DNA of 64,000 nucleotides, from the NCBI RefSeq assembly GCF_030813005.1, contig NZ_JAUSTU010000004.1, positions 124,001 through 188,000 of the forward strand, read 5' to 3'. This document shows positions 43,512 through 52,769 of this stretch, one piece after another (positions within the stretch are counted from its first letter, which is position 1; each line of letters begins with the position of its first letter). This DNA is from Robertmurraya andreesenii. Its GTDB lineage: Bacteria > Bacillota > Bacilli > Bacillales > Cytobacillaceae. The notes beneath the pieces are model-generated. The model saw nothing but the letters and a program-made list of their open reading frames with translations. It ran no database searches and was not told where the DNA came from. The position numbers and the translations under genes were made by a program.

Positions 43512-44520
43512 CAATGCTCGCCTCCATTTCCGGCAAATCATCCGTTGCGGACAACGTGAGCGTGGTTTGGTAGCCATCCGTGCCGAATGTGTGCGTGTCT
43601 TGCGTTATATAGTAATCTCCGATGATGCCTGTCATTGGTTCTCGCACACGCATCGACGCCCCTGCGACCGCCTTAGTGTTACCGATACAAGTTACCTGTG
43701 CATCATCGTTTATCGTACCGAGTTGCTTTAGTAATTCACGCGCACGTTGCTCAACCTGCGACTTCGATAATTTTTCGTCAACACTTTCGATGTGTTGCAT
43801 GACACCGAATTTCTTACGCAGTGTGTCGTCTTTAACCGTGATAATAATCGGCGATTTTTCATTTCCGCCGACAACCTTTACTTGCGTTTTCAAGTCCTCG
43901 ATTGATTGCGAGTATGATGCCGAAATCAAGTTACTACCGACGAGAATCTGCCCTTCGATAATGTGCTCCTTTCGCTCTTTCAAGTAGAGTTTTCCGAGAT
44001 GATTGTAAATAAAAAAGCGCCGCCCGTTTTGCTTTTTCGTTAGGGTCAACGCTTTAATAATAAAGTCGTATAGAGTGTCGCCTGTCATGTGTAACTTCGG
44101 TATGACGTAGCCCGTGTCGCTAATGGCGCCGACTGGAATACCGAAATCGCTACACAAACGCTTTGCAATATCGGATGCTTTAACGTTAGTAAACTTACGC
44201 TCGTCGTTCGACTTCGTTAAATAGACGTTTTCATCATAGGCGGTAATTGATTGCTTGCCGTCAGAGTCGATTGTGTCGGCGTAAACTAACCCGCGAAACA
44301 AAAACTCACCATTATGATAGAAACGCATTTCCTTTCCTTTTTCGATGATAATCATCCGTGTCCGCCCGTTAATCGTATTCGACATATTTACGCTAAGTGT
44401 GCGATAAGCTTGCGCCACATCGCCGCTCCACGTTACCGACTCTACTAAATCGGTAATCTCGCGATTATCGTAATAGACTTGGATATTCGTAAAGCCCGGG
44501 TACTTAACAACGTTACGCAT
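43504..44520 (-). CDS. Baseplate hub protein, XkdQ-like
   Basis: 338 residues resembling XkdQ/YqbQ, the gene D-like hub protein of Mu- and PBSX-type tails: N-terminal ESVTWSGDVAQAYRTLSVNM and a central block ASDIAKRLCSDFGIPVG. It follows the LysM protein gene with an eight-base overlap, the order seen in PBSX. Confidence 0.88.
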   Translation of the reverse strand: MRNVVKYPGFTNIQVYYDNREITDLVESVTWSGDVAQAYRTLSVNMSNTINGRTRMIIIEKGKEMRFYHNGEFLFRGLVYADTIDSDGKQSITAYDENVYLTKSNDERKFTNVKASDIAKRLCSDFGIPVGAISDTGYVIPKLHMTGDTLYDFIIKALTLTKKQNGRRFFIYNHLGKLYLKERKEHIIEGQILVGSNLISASYSQSIEDLKTQVKVVGGNEKSPIIITVKDDTLRKKFGVMQHIESVDEKLSKSQVEQRARELLKQLGTINDDAQVTCIGNTKAVAGASMRVREPMTGIIGDYYITQDTHTFGTDGYQTTLTLSATDDLPEMEASIDD

Positions 44521-45172
44521 TCGGTATCACCAACTTTTGCCCGGGATAAATTAGATTCGGATTCTTGCCGATGACGCTTTTGTTTGCGTTGTATATCGTC
44601 GGCCATTTCGCTCCATTTCCGTAGATAGTGGGCTTTGCGGCAATCTTCCACAGAGAATCGCCTTTAACGACGGTATAAGTTTTTGGCGGGGATGCTGGCG
44701 ACGACGGGCGCTGTTTCTGTGTGCTTGCATTCGACACAGTAACCGACTTAGGCAGCTCGATAAAACGAAACTCTTTAAACCGCAACTCGTAATATATATC
44801 GCCAGGCCCTCCTGCTTTGTCGGGCGTGTACGTAAACTCACGAATCGTTACCGCCTCGTTTATTGGCGTGCCAGTAATTGTCAAGCGCATTGGTCGACGC
44901 GTGTCTCGCCACCGCTCGAGCGTTTCTACGAAGGTCCACGGCGCAGGGAATCCGTTATACTCGCAATAGACCGGATTATAATCACGCGGAAAAAAAGATG
45001 TGAACGAATACTCTTTAAGCCCTCGTTCGCCAACGATGGCGTATTCTCCGAGTTGTGCGATGTTTATGTCGGAGTGACCAAACGGACTACTGACGTTAAT
45101 AGATTCGGGATTGACAGGCAGGCGTAACCGCTCTGCGCCGTTGTTAAACGAAAGCCAAAATTCGATTGACAT
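44513..45172 (-). CDS. LysM-domain tail protein, XkdP-like
   Basis: 220 residues from the ATG at 45172, which overlaps the tape measure stop (TAATG). The N-terminal part (NPESINVSSPFGHSDINIAQ) is the XkdP family; the last 50 residues form a LysM domain (TYVVKGDSLWKIA-type, here YTVVKGDSLWKIAAKPTIYG). It joins tape measure and hub and may contact peptidoglycan during ejection. Confidence 0.9.
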   Translation of the reverse strand: MSIEFWLSFNNGAERLRLPVNPESINVSSPFGHSDINIAQLGEYAIVGERGLKEYSFTSFFPRDYNPVYCEYNGFPAPWTFVETLERWRDTRRPMRLTITGTPINEAVTIREFTYTPDKAGGPGDIYYELRFKEFRFIELPKSVTVSNASTQKQRPSSPASPPKTYTVVKGDSLWKIAAKPTIYGNGAKWPTIYNANKSVIGKNPNLIYPGQKLVIPNA

Positions 45173-46833
45173 TACGCACCCGCCTCCCATGCCGCTTGCC
45201 ATTTTCGTACCAATGCGTCGCCGATTGCGTCAATGTCGGCGTCCTCGCGCACGATGATGGTGTCCGCTAGTTTTGCGATTTGCAGACCGCCCATACCTTT
45301 CGTGTACTCGCGATTTTCCTCCGGCGTTAGCACACGCTCACCCTTGTGTAGTGTCGCTTGAAATCCGTTGTAAGGTACGTTTGATAGCCCGCTTGCGAAC
45401 GACTTTCCTTTGCCTTTTTCTTTAATTTTCTTTTTCGTTTCTTTCGTATGCCCAGGCAAATCGATTTTTCCGCCCGATACCCACTTCAACGCGTAGCCGA
45501 CAGGGTCACTAATTAACTGCGCAAGCCATGAACTCTCAATCGAATTTTTTACACCGCTTATAATTCCTTTACCGATAGCCGACCCGACGCTTACTGCCAC
45601 AGGCACGATCACTTCTATCGACGCTTCGATAGCGCCAATCAGTATTTCGATTAGGTCTGACGCCGTATTTTGGATTTTCTCACGTCCGCCTCCGTCCAAC
45701 CATTCGAGGAATTTAGCGTAGACATCGCCGATTACCCATTCGACCTTTCCGGCGAGCGTTGTTTGCGCTTGGAACTCCGGGTTGTTTTGGATGGACTCAA
45801 TCCACTTTCCGATCCCTTTTGCCGCCGAAATAAATCCTTGCGCAATGTTCTCGAGTATCTTAGCGCCCGTCTTTTTGAAGTTTTCGAAGCGAATTTGCTT
45901 GGCGAACGTCTGCTCAAAATCGTCTTTCGGCAACAACTGACGCCATTTGTCTAGTTCATCTTTAGACATCTGTATACCTACGATATCCTTGAGGACTGTT
46001 CGAATGCGTTGCAAAGCAGGCATCCCAATGTCGCGCAAAGCAACCTGAACGTATTCTTTAATTTGCGCCCACAAACCGAGGGTCGTTCCGCCCATATCGT
46101 CGATTAACTTTTGCGTCATACCGATTTTATTGAAGTATTTATCTAACGCATCCAACTGGTCGGGCACGTCTAGTTTCTTAATTTCGTTCATGACCTTCCG
46201 CGGAAATTCGAAACGACGAACCATTGAAATCGCATCTCCGGAAAACATTTCACGCAAGGCGAAAACAGCTCCTTCAACCCCTTGATACGGGTCAATCGCC
46301 GCCATCCTCTCCGCTAGCGACCAAGCTTTTTCTAGTTGCTTCATGTCCTTGCCAATCGAGGTTAAAAACGATTTACTATTCGCTAACATGTCTTGAGAGT
46401 TCATAATCGGGCTATCCACAGCAAACCTGTCGACCATATCCATGTACTGCTTCCCGAGAACTTTATCATCAAGAATCGCCGAGATAGTAATGGAGCTTTG
46501 CTCGTACTTAGCCGCGGCGCCAATCGTTTCCTCAAAAATCTTCTTTGCTCCGGTGACAGCCGCATATGCTCCAACAAGTCCGTTTAAACCAGTCGTAAGA
46601 CTGCCAACCGCACGTATCGGAGAAGTAAACGCCCTACCTAGACGTGATACTGAGTTTGATGCATTTCCCGTTTGTCTAACAAAACGGCCCATGCTATCTC
46701 GTAAACGCCCTTGATTGTCTCGCCAAATATCCGTTTGTCTATTGGCGTTTTGAGTGGCGCGAGTGATACTGTTTAGAGCTCGAGTGAACTGCGACCCATC
46801 TAATCGCAACACCGCTCGTAAATCAAACGCCAT
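45172..46833 (-). CDS. Tail tape measure protein (short)
   Basis: 553 residues: a repetitive, charged, Gln/Asn/Arg-rich N-terminus, a tape-measure-type core (AKYEQSSITISAILDD, NSKSFLTSIGKDMKQLEKAW) and hydrophobic Gly/Ser-rich segments (VPVAVSVGSAIGKGIISGVK). It lies between the chaperone pair and the LysM protein, the normal position. At 553 residues it predicts a fairly short tail compared with PBSX XkdO. Confidence 0.85.
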   Translation of the reverse strand: MAFDLRAVLRLDGSQFTRALNSITRATQNANRQTDIWRDNQGRLRDSMGRFVRQTGNASNSVSRLGRAFTSPIRAVGSLTTGLNGLVGAYAAVTGAKKIFEETIGAAAKYEQSSITISAILDDKVLGKQYMDMVDRFAVDSPIMNSQDMLANSKSFLTSIGKDMKQLEKAWSLAERMAAIDPYQGVEGAVFALREMFSGDAISMVRRFEFPRKVMNEIKKLDVPDQLDALDKYFNKIGMTQKLIDDMGGTTLGLWAQIKEYVQVALRDIGMPALQRIRTVLKDIVGIQMSKDELDKWRQLLPKDDFEQTFAKQIRFENFKKTGAKILENIAQGFISAAKGIGKWIESIQNNPEFQAQTTLAGKVEWVIGDVYAKFLEWLDGGGREKIQNTASDLIEILIGAIEASIEVIVPVAVSVGSAIGKGIISGVKNSIESSWLAQLISDPVGYALKWVSGGKIDLPGHTKETKKKIKEKGKGKSFASGLSNVPYNGFQATLHKGERVLTPEENREYTKGMGGLQIAKLADTIIVREDADIDAIGDALVRKWQAAWEAGA

Positions 46834-47387
46834 CTATTTTCCTCCTTTCTCCCGTAGTTCCATTTCGATGTCATCCGATGCATACATAAGAATACGCACC
46901 TTTTTCGGCTTTTTCCGTACCTCGTCCGGCGGGATATGGTGCATTTGGTAAACGCGGTGTAAATAACCCGCTTCACCACCCGCCTTAATTAGTTTTTTGC
47001 TTCTTCGATAAGCTCCTCGTCGTCCGTGTCATCAAATCCGCTTAAGCGCAAAACTGCTTCTTGAAGCATGATAATTTCGCCGGCAAACAGCGCTTTTCGC
47101 ACACAATCACCCGCGTCCACCGCCTTATATTTCGCAAGCATTTTCGCATGTCCAAAGTCGATATTTACGCAAGCCCTCGCGATTAATAGACCGTTAAAAA
47201 CATCCGCATCAAACTCTTGCTTTCGGCTCTTTCCTTTTCCCACATAATGGGTTGCTTGCTCTCGTAATTCGTTGATTTCTTCTTCTAATAGCGCCTTAAT
47301 TCGTATGTGATCGTCGAAACGTTTAATGTATACGTCCTTTTCAACGTTCATATCAGCGCTAAGAAACGCATCTAGTAAATTACTCAT
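46834..47387 (-). CDS. Tail assembly chaperone GT-type product made by -1 frameshift
   Basis: The upstream frame ends GAA GAA GCA AAA AAC TAA. A AAA AAC (46992-46998) is a textbook -1 slippery heptamer placed directly before the stop. After slippage the frame continues as KLIKAGGEAGYLHRVYQMHH and runs about 50 more codons to a TAG at 46834, immediately before the tape measure ATG. The extension has no start of its own. This mirrors lambda gpG/gpGT. Confidence 0.8.
46989..47387 (-). CDS. Tail assembly chaperone, G-type (XkdN-like)
   Basis: 132 residues, highly charged and helical (DDHIRIKALLEEEINELREQ) with ACVNIDFGHAKMLAKYKAV. By position between tail tube and tape measure, and by the frameshift at its 3' end, it is the short tail chaperone. 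It coats the tape measure during tail assembly and is not in the virion. Confidence 0.85.
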   Translation of the reverse strand: MSNLLDAFLSADMNVEKDVYIKRFDDHIRIKALLEEEINELREQATHYVGKGKSRKQEFDADVFNGLLIARACVNIDFGHAKMLAKYKAVDAGDCVRKALFAGEIIMLQEAVLRLSGFDDTDDEELIEEAKN

Positions 47388-47422
47388 CTATCATCATCCT
47401 TTTCGGTTATTTTCGAGATTAA

Positions 47423-47445
47423 AAAGGGCGAGCGAATGCCCGCCG
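47423..47445 (-). terminator. Hairpin after the tail tube gene
   Basis: Minus strand GGGC-ATTCGCTC-GCCC followed by TTTTTAATC, just beyond the tube gene stop. It probably trims transcripts so that tube and sheath are made in excess of downstream proteins. Confidence 0.6.
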
Positions 47446-47447
47446 CA

Positions 47448-47873
47448 CTATTCGAGGTATTCGAAGCCCGTAAATGTAAAAGGCGTCTCCTCAGTAACGA
47501 GGCTTCCAACCTCGTAAGATAGAATCGGAATCGAATCGAACTGCACGCCTTTTAAGCGTACCCACGTCTTACCTTCGTGGTTTTCGGGGTCGTCAATTTT
47601 CATAACGAGTTCAGTCACAAATGCGCCTTGACTATCGTCGGCAACCTGTGCGATTTTCTTTGCGAGTTTGTTCGTAATTTTATAGCCCGTCATATTTCCG
47701 CTATACGTAATCGTTGTGACTTTATGTCCGACAACACGAGTGCCCGCGCGGAGTACTTCTTCTTTGTTGATTTCACCAGTTGCTTCGGCTTGTGTGACGT
47801 TTGTCAGCCAGTCGCCGTCGGCATCAATCATTTTTCCAAACGACCCGTTAATCGTTTTTGTAGCGTCTAACAT
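47448..47873 (-). CDS. Tail tube protein, XkdM-like
   Basis: 141 residues: NGSFGKMIDADGDWLTNVTQ at the N-terminus and the block VVGHKVTTITYSGNMTGYK are close to XkdM/DUF2001. It forms the inner tube of the contractile tail. It follows the sheath gene by 17 bases. Confidence 0.9.
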   Translation of the reverse strand: MLDATKTINGSFGKMIDADGDWLTNVTQAEATGEINKEEVLRAGTRVVGHKVTTITYSGNMTGYKITNKLAKKIAQVADDSQGAFVTELVMKIDDPENHEGKTWVRLKGVQFDSIPILSYEVGSLVTEETPFTFTGFEYLE

Positions 47874-47890
47874 CGTTTATCTCACCGTCC

Positions 47891-48940
47891 TTATTGCGTT
47901 GTAATGGTTAAGAATATACGTTCCATCGAGTCGATTTCCGTAAATGCAATCGCAAGGAAAACCATGTCGCCTTTTGATTCGCGCTCGGGGTCAAGCGTTA
48001 CAGAAATGTCCGTAAGCACGTTGTTCACTTCGAGCGTTTCCAGGTACGCCTTTATGGCGTTAATTAAAGCCATTTGACCGTCCTCGTTGTTGTCGATTTT
48101 GCCGATATAGTTATCACGAGCCGTTTTCTCAATATCGGTCGCAACCGCTTGACGTGCTCGCACTTTGCGAATTTTAGCCTTACTTGTCGTCAGTCCTTGC
48201 TCGACTTTTACCTTATCGCCATCATGTACGAGTACGAGCGAGCCTTTTTCGAGCGCTGTCACGATTTCGCTATTACGTAATCGTTTCGTCACATCGTCTA
48301 CTGGCACGGTCGCATAAGTAATCGAGCGATTAATCGGAGTCCCTGCGATGAGTCCAGCAATGTACGCCGCATATTCGGCGCTTGTGTAGTCTTTTCCGTT
48401 AATCGTGACGCCTGTGATTAGATTGACCGTTGCATCATCGGCGAATTTCGTTGAGCGAGCGTTACCTACCGCTACGTCTTGGTCAGCCGCCGAATCTCCG
48501 CCAGTTACGAAAAAGAAATGCTTTTTCTCCGTCTCATTACGTTTACGCCACGCCACCGTTGCGTCCTGCTCGTCGGCGGTTACCTCGCCGTCGTATACAA
48601 ATACGTTAAACGGACGCGCCTCGAAAGCCTCACGCATTTCGATGTAGTCCGGTGCTGTCGCGTCGGCTGGCATCGTGTAAACGAGCACTTCTTTCGCGCC
48701 TCCGGCTAGTGCAAATTTGACCGATTGAATGTTCTCTTGCCCGAATAAAAGAAGTGCGTCGCCTTCGCGCTCAATCGTGTAGAACGATTTCTCTTTCGCC
48801 TGCCCGGCGAATGCCTTTAACGGAATGGCCACCGTGCCTCGTGCGCCGCCCGTAATCTGCGCAATTGCTGCGTCTTTAAAATTCGTATATATTCCGGGCC
48901 GTATCGGCAGCGCCGTTGGGTCCCACTGTTCAATCGCCAT
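47891..48940 (-). CDS. Contractile tail sheath protein, XkdK-like
   Basis: 349 residues with the sheath N-terminus RPGIYTNFKDAAIAQITGGARGTVAIP and a C-terminal domain ending FTEIDSMERIFLTITTQ, as in XkdK. It polymerises around the tube and contracts at infection. Its presence defines the phage as a myovirus-type particle. Confidence 0.92.
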   Translation of the reverse strand: MAIEQWDPTALPIRPGIYTNFKDAAIAQITGGARGTVAIPLKAFAGQAKEKSFYTIEREGDALLLFGQENIQSVKFALAGGAKEVLVYTMPADATAPDYIEMREAFEARPFNVFVYDGEVTADEQDATVAWRKRNETEKKHFFFVTGGDSAADQDVAVGNARSTKFADDATVNLITGVTINGKDYTSAEYAAYIAGLIAGTPINRSITYATVPVDDVTKRLRNSEIVTALEKGSLVLVHDGDKVKVEQGLTTSKAKIRKVRARQAVATDIEKTARDNYIGKIDNNEDGQMALINAIKAYLETLEVNNVLTDISVTLDPERESKGDMVFLAIAFTEIDSMERIFLTITTQ

Positions 48941-48957
48941 TTATTCGTCCCCTTTCG

Positions 48958-49401
48958 TTAGTTAATTCGCGGATTTACGACCGCGATTTTTTCGTATTGC
49001 TGTTGCGTCCGAGCCTCGCGAACCTCAACGTTTAAAACGCCAAGTATCGCGTTCGCCCCGCCTTCCGTTTTGAACGGTTGCGAAAACGAAAAAGACCCGA
49101 TACGCATATAGCGCAGCGAGCCTTTTATCGGAATCAAAAAACCGTCATTCAATTTTCGTTCGAGCGCCTCGAATTTCGTCAGACAATCGAACTCATTGCG
49201 CCCGAAATAGACGATTTGAAAGTCGTGGTCGAGTCGGTAATGGTAGTTTGTTTCGCTTGAACTGCCGCCAGCAATAAACCGAATTGAAAGCTCATTCATT
49301 TTCGGCTCGGCGGGAATTCGCTGATAGTAAACGTTAGCGCCAGGAAACAACGGTTCAACAACTTCCGCAATAGATTCGATTTCATTCGTAATTGACGCCA
49401 A
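48958..49401 (-). CDS. Tail-terminator-type phage protein
   Basis: 147 residues. Its position between the gp10-like connector and the sheath gene, and the pattern of N-terminal helix, mixed strands and SLRYMRIGSFSFSQPF, fit the PBSX YqbJ/XkdJ or DUF6838-like tail completion group. Family assignment is tentative. Confidence 0.65.
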   Translation of the reverse strand: MASITNEIESIAEVVEPLFPGANVYYQRIPAEPKMNELSIRFIAGGSSSETNYHYRLDHDFQIVYFGRNEFDCLTKFEALERKLNDGFLIPIKGSLRYMRIGSFSFSQPFKTEGGANAILGVLNVEVREARTQQQYEKIAVVNPRIN

Positions 49402-49402
49402 C

Positions 49403-49843
49403 TTACCAACCTCCCCGCTGTAATTCGTATTTAATTTCGTCCTCTATCATGCGCAAGTATCGGTCTTTGTTTTGTTCGGCGGGCTCTTCGAGAAACTTTT
49501 CGACCGTGCCAGGGTGACGTAATTTCTTACCATCATCCGCCATGTGACCTTCGTGAATATAGTAGCCGTAGTTAAAACGGCCGCCTCCGCCCCTTGCGGT
49601 CGCATTGCCGACGACGATAACTTCGCTCTCGAGCCCTTTCGTATCCGCCTCGCCGGAGATTTGGCGTCGTAAGTTACCGGTATCCAGTGGCGCCACATCG
49701 CGGGCTTCACGTACCCAATCGTCCTTAATGTCGCCCATCGCTCGCTCGGCACCCTTTGCCGCTAGTTCAGGCGATTGTTCGAGTAACCTCACTAACGGCG
49801 CCAAGTTTAAGTCGATGCTAAATCCGCCATTTCTCGCCATCAT
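49403..49843 (-). CDS. HK97 gp10-like head-tail protein (XkdI-like)
   Basis: 146 residues. VREARDVAPLDTGNLRRQIS is the diagnostic block of the HK97 gp10 family, and YYIHEGHM follows. It acts at the head-tail joint. It is two bases from the downstream tail-terminator gene. Confidence 0.88.
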   Translation of the reverse strand: MMARNGGFSIDLNLAPLVRLLEQSPELAAKGAERAMGDIKDDWVREARDVAPLDTGNLRRQISGEADTKGLESEVIVVGNATARGGGGRFNYGYYIHEGHMADDGKKLRHPGTVEKFLEEPAEQNKDRYLRMIEDEIKYELQRGGW

Positions 49844-50191
49844 TTACACCTCCACTTCCGTCAATAGCGTTTTACCGTTCAGCCCGCGTATACGATTGAT
49901 ATTTAACGGCAGGTATTTGCGCTCATTGCCGGATTCGTCGGTGTAGTATAGTTCGTCGGTCAAACGGATGTCTACGAATTTATCAAAAAGCAACTGCGCC
50001 GAACTAACGACCTCTGCGGACGTAACCGAGTTAGCACCGTCAAGCGACGATGTTCGGCGAGTTAGCTTCGCCCCTTCTTCCATTCGGCAATTAAGCGTAA
50101 ATTCGACCGGCGGAGTAACTTCGTTGCCCCACCGGTCGGTTTCGCCTTTACGCTTGATGGTGACGGTCTGTTTTAACGGTATAATTGCCAC
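49844..50191 (-). CDS. Minor capsid / head closure protein (XkdH/YqbH-like)
   Basis: 115 residues, beta-rich (TVTIKRKGETDRWGNEVTPP and KFVDIRLTDELYYTDESGNE), typical of the putative minor capsid / head-closure proteins next to gp10-like genes. It abuts both neighbours directly. Confidence 0.75.
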   Translation of the reverse strand: MAIIPLKQTVTIKRKGETDRWGNEVTPPVEFTLNCRMEEGAKLTRRTSSLDGANSVTSAEVVSSAQLLFDKFVDIRLTDELYYTDESGNERKYLPLNINRIRGLNGKTLLTEVEV

Positions 50192-50192
50192 G

Positions 50193-50585
50193 CTACATCA
50201 CCGTCCATTTCACGCGTTTTGCCTTCGAACTCCCGCCGAGGTCGATGCCGTTTTCAACTCCGATTAAATGTAAGGCTGACGGAGGAATTAACGACTCAAG
50301 GTCGTCAGCACCGCCGTTAAACGTAAATTGAATGCCGGAAATCGAGAACGACTTGACTCCGTTTTGTTTTTGCACGTTCGTATCGTTGAAAGCCGTTGCT
50401 AAAACCGCTGCGTATTCATATACCGCATTATCCGGTATTGTATATTGCGGGTAGACTCGTTTAAGCGTTGATTCTGCGACATTTAACAACCGTTGTTTTT
50501 TCGCATCGTCGCTATCAGTCCAATCCTCGATAACAATAACGTTTTGGTCGATGTATAAGTCCGCATCATTTATAGTGACCGCCAT
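50193..50585 (-). CDS. Head-tail connector protein (YqbG/gp6-like)
   Basis: 130 residues with an N-terminal alpha-helical part (DDAKKQRLLNVAESTLKRVY) and a central hydrophobic helix (YEYAAVLATAFND). Position and helix pattern match the adaptor that sits below the portal in SPP1- and PBSX-like phages. Confidence 0.75.
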   Translation of the reverse strand: MAVTINDADLYIDQNVIVIEDWTDSDDAKKQRLLNVAESTLKRVYPQYTIPDNAVYEYAAVLATAFNDTNVQKQNGVKSFSISGIQFTFNGGADDLESLIPPSALHLIGVENGIDLGGSSKAKRVKWTVM

Positions 50586-50604
50586 TCGAAAACACCTCCG
50601 TTAA

Positions 50605-50838
50605 TTATTTTCCGGAGGCTTTCTTAGGCGCTGATTTCGGCTTAGTTGCTGGTTTTACTTTCGGCGCATCCTCCGTTTTTGGTTGCTCTTTTTCGGTTTG
50701 TTGCACTACGTCAGACATCGCCTGCAACACCTTGATTTCGTCCGCATTATCAGTGACATACGTGCCATTACGGAAACTTTTTAGTTGATTATTTGCGTAA
50801 AAACTAAATTCTTTAAACCGCGATTTAAAAACCGCCAT
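50605..50838 (-). CDS. Small capsid-region protein with Lys/Pro-rich tail
   Basis: 77 residues: an N-terminal strand-like segment (KEFSFYANNQLKSFRNGTYV) and a low-complexity tail rich in Lys, Pro and Ala. It is similar in layout to YqbF-like phage proteins. A head decoration or linker role is possible but unproven. Confidence 0.7.
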   Translation of the reverse strand: MAVFKSRFKEFSFYANNQLKSFRNGTYVTDNADEIKVLQAMSDVVQQTEKEQPKTEDAPKVKPATKPKSAPKKASGK

Positions 50839-50895
50839 TGGTTAACACCTCCGGTCGTTCAAGTAATCAAGCCCGCCGATAGACGGGCCTTACAA

Positions 50896-51987
50896 TTAAG
50901 CTAAACCTTTGATACGTGCGTGAGCCTTTTCTTGTTGTAACATAGTTGTATACTCACCAACGATTTGACCTTCGTAGTAGTCACCTTTCTTACCAAGGTA
51001 CTCGTGCGCGAAGTCACGTCCAGTTAACGGATGAATCGACATCCTATTCGCATCCACAACGAATAACTCGTCAGCCGCAAGGTTGTTGTTTAGTACGATT
51101 TCCGCTTGTCCGAAGTCAGATACGAAGTGGTCTACTACCTGACCGCGTCCATTATCTAAACGGTCGATATTAACTTTCGCAGCATCAAACGCAGAAATAG
51201 CACGCTTTTGCTTTGCGCCAACTACGATTTTGAAGTTACCGCCGTTTGAGAAACCGCCTTTTTCGTAGATTTTTTGGAAAGCATCGTTAATCTTATCAGC
51301 GTCTAAAGCTGCGTTACTTGCGTTGATTACGTTTGTAACGATAGTTGAACGAATACCGCCCATTTGACGAGTTAAGCCGTCTTGGGACTCGAATTTAACT
51401 CCGTTGATTAATGCTTTTTCTAATTGAAGCGCTAACTCAAGTTGCTTTTTCTGCTTTTCGTATTCGTATAAGTCGTCAAGTCCGTACTGAGAAACTACTG
51501 CCGCAGTACCGCTGATAGAGATAGTTTCGTCGAAAATTTGCGTAAAGTTAGATTTACGAGCGCGTGGTTTGAAGCGAGCTGCCCTTGCGTCAGCACCCTC
51601 GACACCTTCAACGAATTGTACTTCAACAACTGCTCCGGAAGTGCTAGCTGCCGCTGTAGTTCCCGCGTACCCACGAGTTACAGTTAAGTCGTTATTAGAA
51701 ACCGCTGTTACTTTTAATAACTCTTCACCAATTTTAATTACGTGGCCCGCGCGGAAGATAGAACCGTCTGCCACAGCTACGGTAGTGTCCGCATCAGCTA
51801 AATCAGCAGTAGTTGTTGATTCATCGCCGTACATTTCGTCCTCAAACCATACGTGCTCGACTTGAGTAACCGGCGTGCTAAATCCTAGTAAACTTAAAAA
51901 TGGGGTTTGGTGCTCGTTTAGTAATAGAATTTCATCCGTTACCGATTCGCGTTTCCCGATTAATTGACCTGATTGAATTTTAGACAT
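50896..51987 (-). CDS. Major capsid protein, SU10/DUF5309-like
   Basis: 363 residues. LLNEHQTPFLSLLG at the N-terminus, a beta-tongue-like insertion around residues 60-110 (GEELLKVTAVSNNDLTVTRG) and the block RKSNFTQIFDETISISGTA are typical of the SU10-like HK97-fold major capsid group. It follows the scaffold gene behind a terminator, probably to adjust copy number. Confidence 0.88.
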   Translation of the reverse strand: MSKIQSGQLIGKRESVTDEILLLNEHQTPFLSLLGFSTPVTQVEHVWFEDEMYGDESTTTADLADADTTVAVADGSIFRAGHVIKIGEELLKVTAVSNNDLTVTRGYAGTTAAASTSGAVVEVQFVEGVEGADARAARFKPRARKSNFTQIFDETISISGTAAVVSQYGLDDLYEYEKQKKQLELALQLEKALINGVKFESQDGLTRQMGGIRSTIVTNVINASNAALDADKINDAFQKIYEKGGFSNGGNFKIVVGAKQKRAISAFDAAKVNIDRLDNGRGQVVDHFVSDFGQAEIVLNNNLAADELFVVDANRMSIHPLTGRDFAHEYLGKKGDYYEGQIVGEYTTMLQQEKAHARIKGLA

Positions 51988-52016
51988 TCGTAATGTCCTC
52001 CTTTAGTTTTGTTTAA

Positions 52017-52039
52017 TAAAAAAAGCGCCATATAGGCGC
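52017..52039 (-). terminator. Terminator between scaffold and capsid genes
   Basis: Minus-strand stem GCGCC-TATAT-GGCGC followed by seven T. Confidence 0.7.
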
Positions 52040-52687
52040 CTATCCGTTTAACTCTCGTTTTAACTTTGCGTATGCGATTTTATCTTCCGGCTTCCCGGAC
52101 AGACGGGCTTTTTCCGCAGCCTCTTTCAATAATTGTTCGGCGGTCTTTTCGGAACGGTCATAGTTACCGTTACTACTGTCGCCGATTTGTTTCTGTTGTT
52201 TTTTCGCAACTAGAAACGGTTTATTGTCAACGAGCGTTTTGACCACTTCATCCATTCCGACTACTTTTCCGCTCTCGTCGATTGTTACCGCGGATAAATC
52301 AGCGAGCGCGAGTGCGTCGTCAAGATATGCGATATTGTTGCTCGTAGCAACCTTAATAAATTCCGTGCGAATACGCTCCTTTTCGGCTTGCTTGCGAATA
52401 GCGTCGAGTTCCGCTTGTAATCCGTTTTTCTCTTCCTCGTATTTCTTCGCGATTTCCTCAAGCCGCTCTTTTTCGCTTAATTCCGCAAGACGTTTTTCCT
52501 CGAGCAATTTCTCGTATTCCGAAGCTTTCGTCTTTACTTCGTCATAGTCAGCGTATCTTTCGAGTTTCTTGCGTTCGCGTGCGATGCGTTCCACAACGAT
52601 TTTGTCGAGTTCCTCTTGCGTAAATGTTTTCGGAGTATCGTCCGACTTCACTTCGTCAATTACTTCGGTTTTGATTTCTTCGCTCAT
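52040..52687 (-). CDS. Capsid scaffolding protein (DUF4355-like)
   Basis: 215 residues, acidic N-terminus (FTQEELDKIVVERIARERKK) and long coiled coil (EKRLAELSEKERLEEIAKKY), then a basic C-terminal region (KARLSGKPEDKIAYAKLKRE). This matches DUF4355 scaffold proteins lying before the capsid gene. Confidence 0.88.
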   Translation of the reverse strand: MSEEIKTEVIDEVKSDDTPKTFTQEELDKIVVERIARERKKLERYADYDEVKTKASEYEKLLEEKRLAELSEKERLEEIAKKYEEEKNGLQAELDAIRKQAEKERIRTEFIKVATSNNIAYLDDALALADLSAVTIDESGKVVGMDEVVKTLVDNKPFLVAKKQQKQIGDSSNGNYDRSEKTAEQLLKEAAEKARLSGKPEDKIAYAKLKRELNG

Positions 52688-52769
52688 TTCGTACCTCCAC
52701 GCTTAAAGTCCGAGTAGACTATATATTCCGTTTAGTTTAACGACGTAACGTTCGGTCTTATAAACAAAC

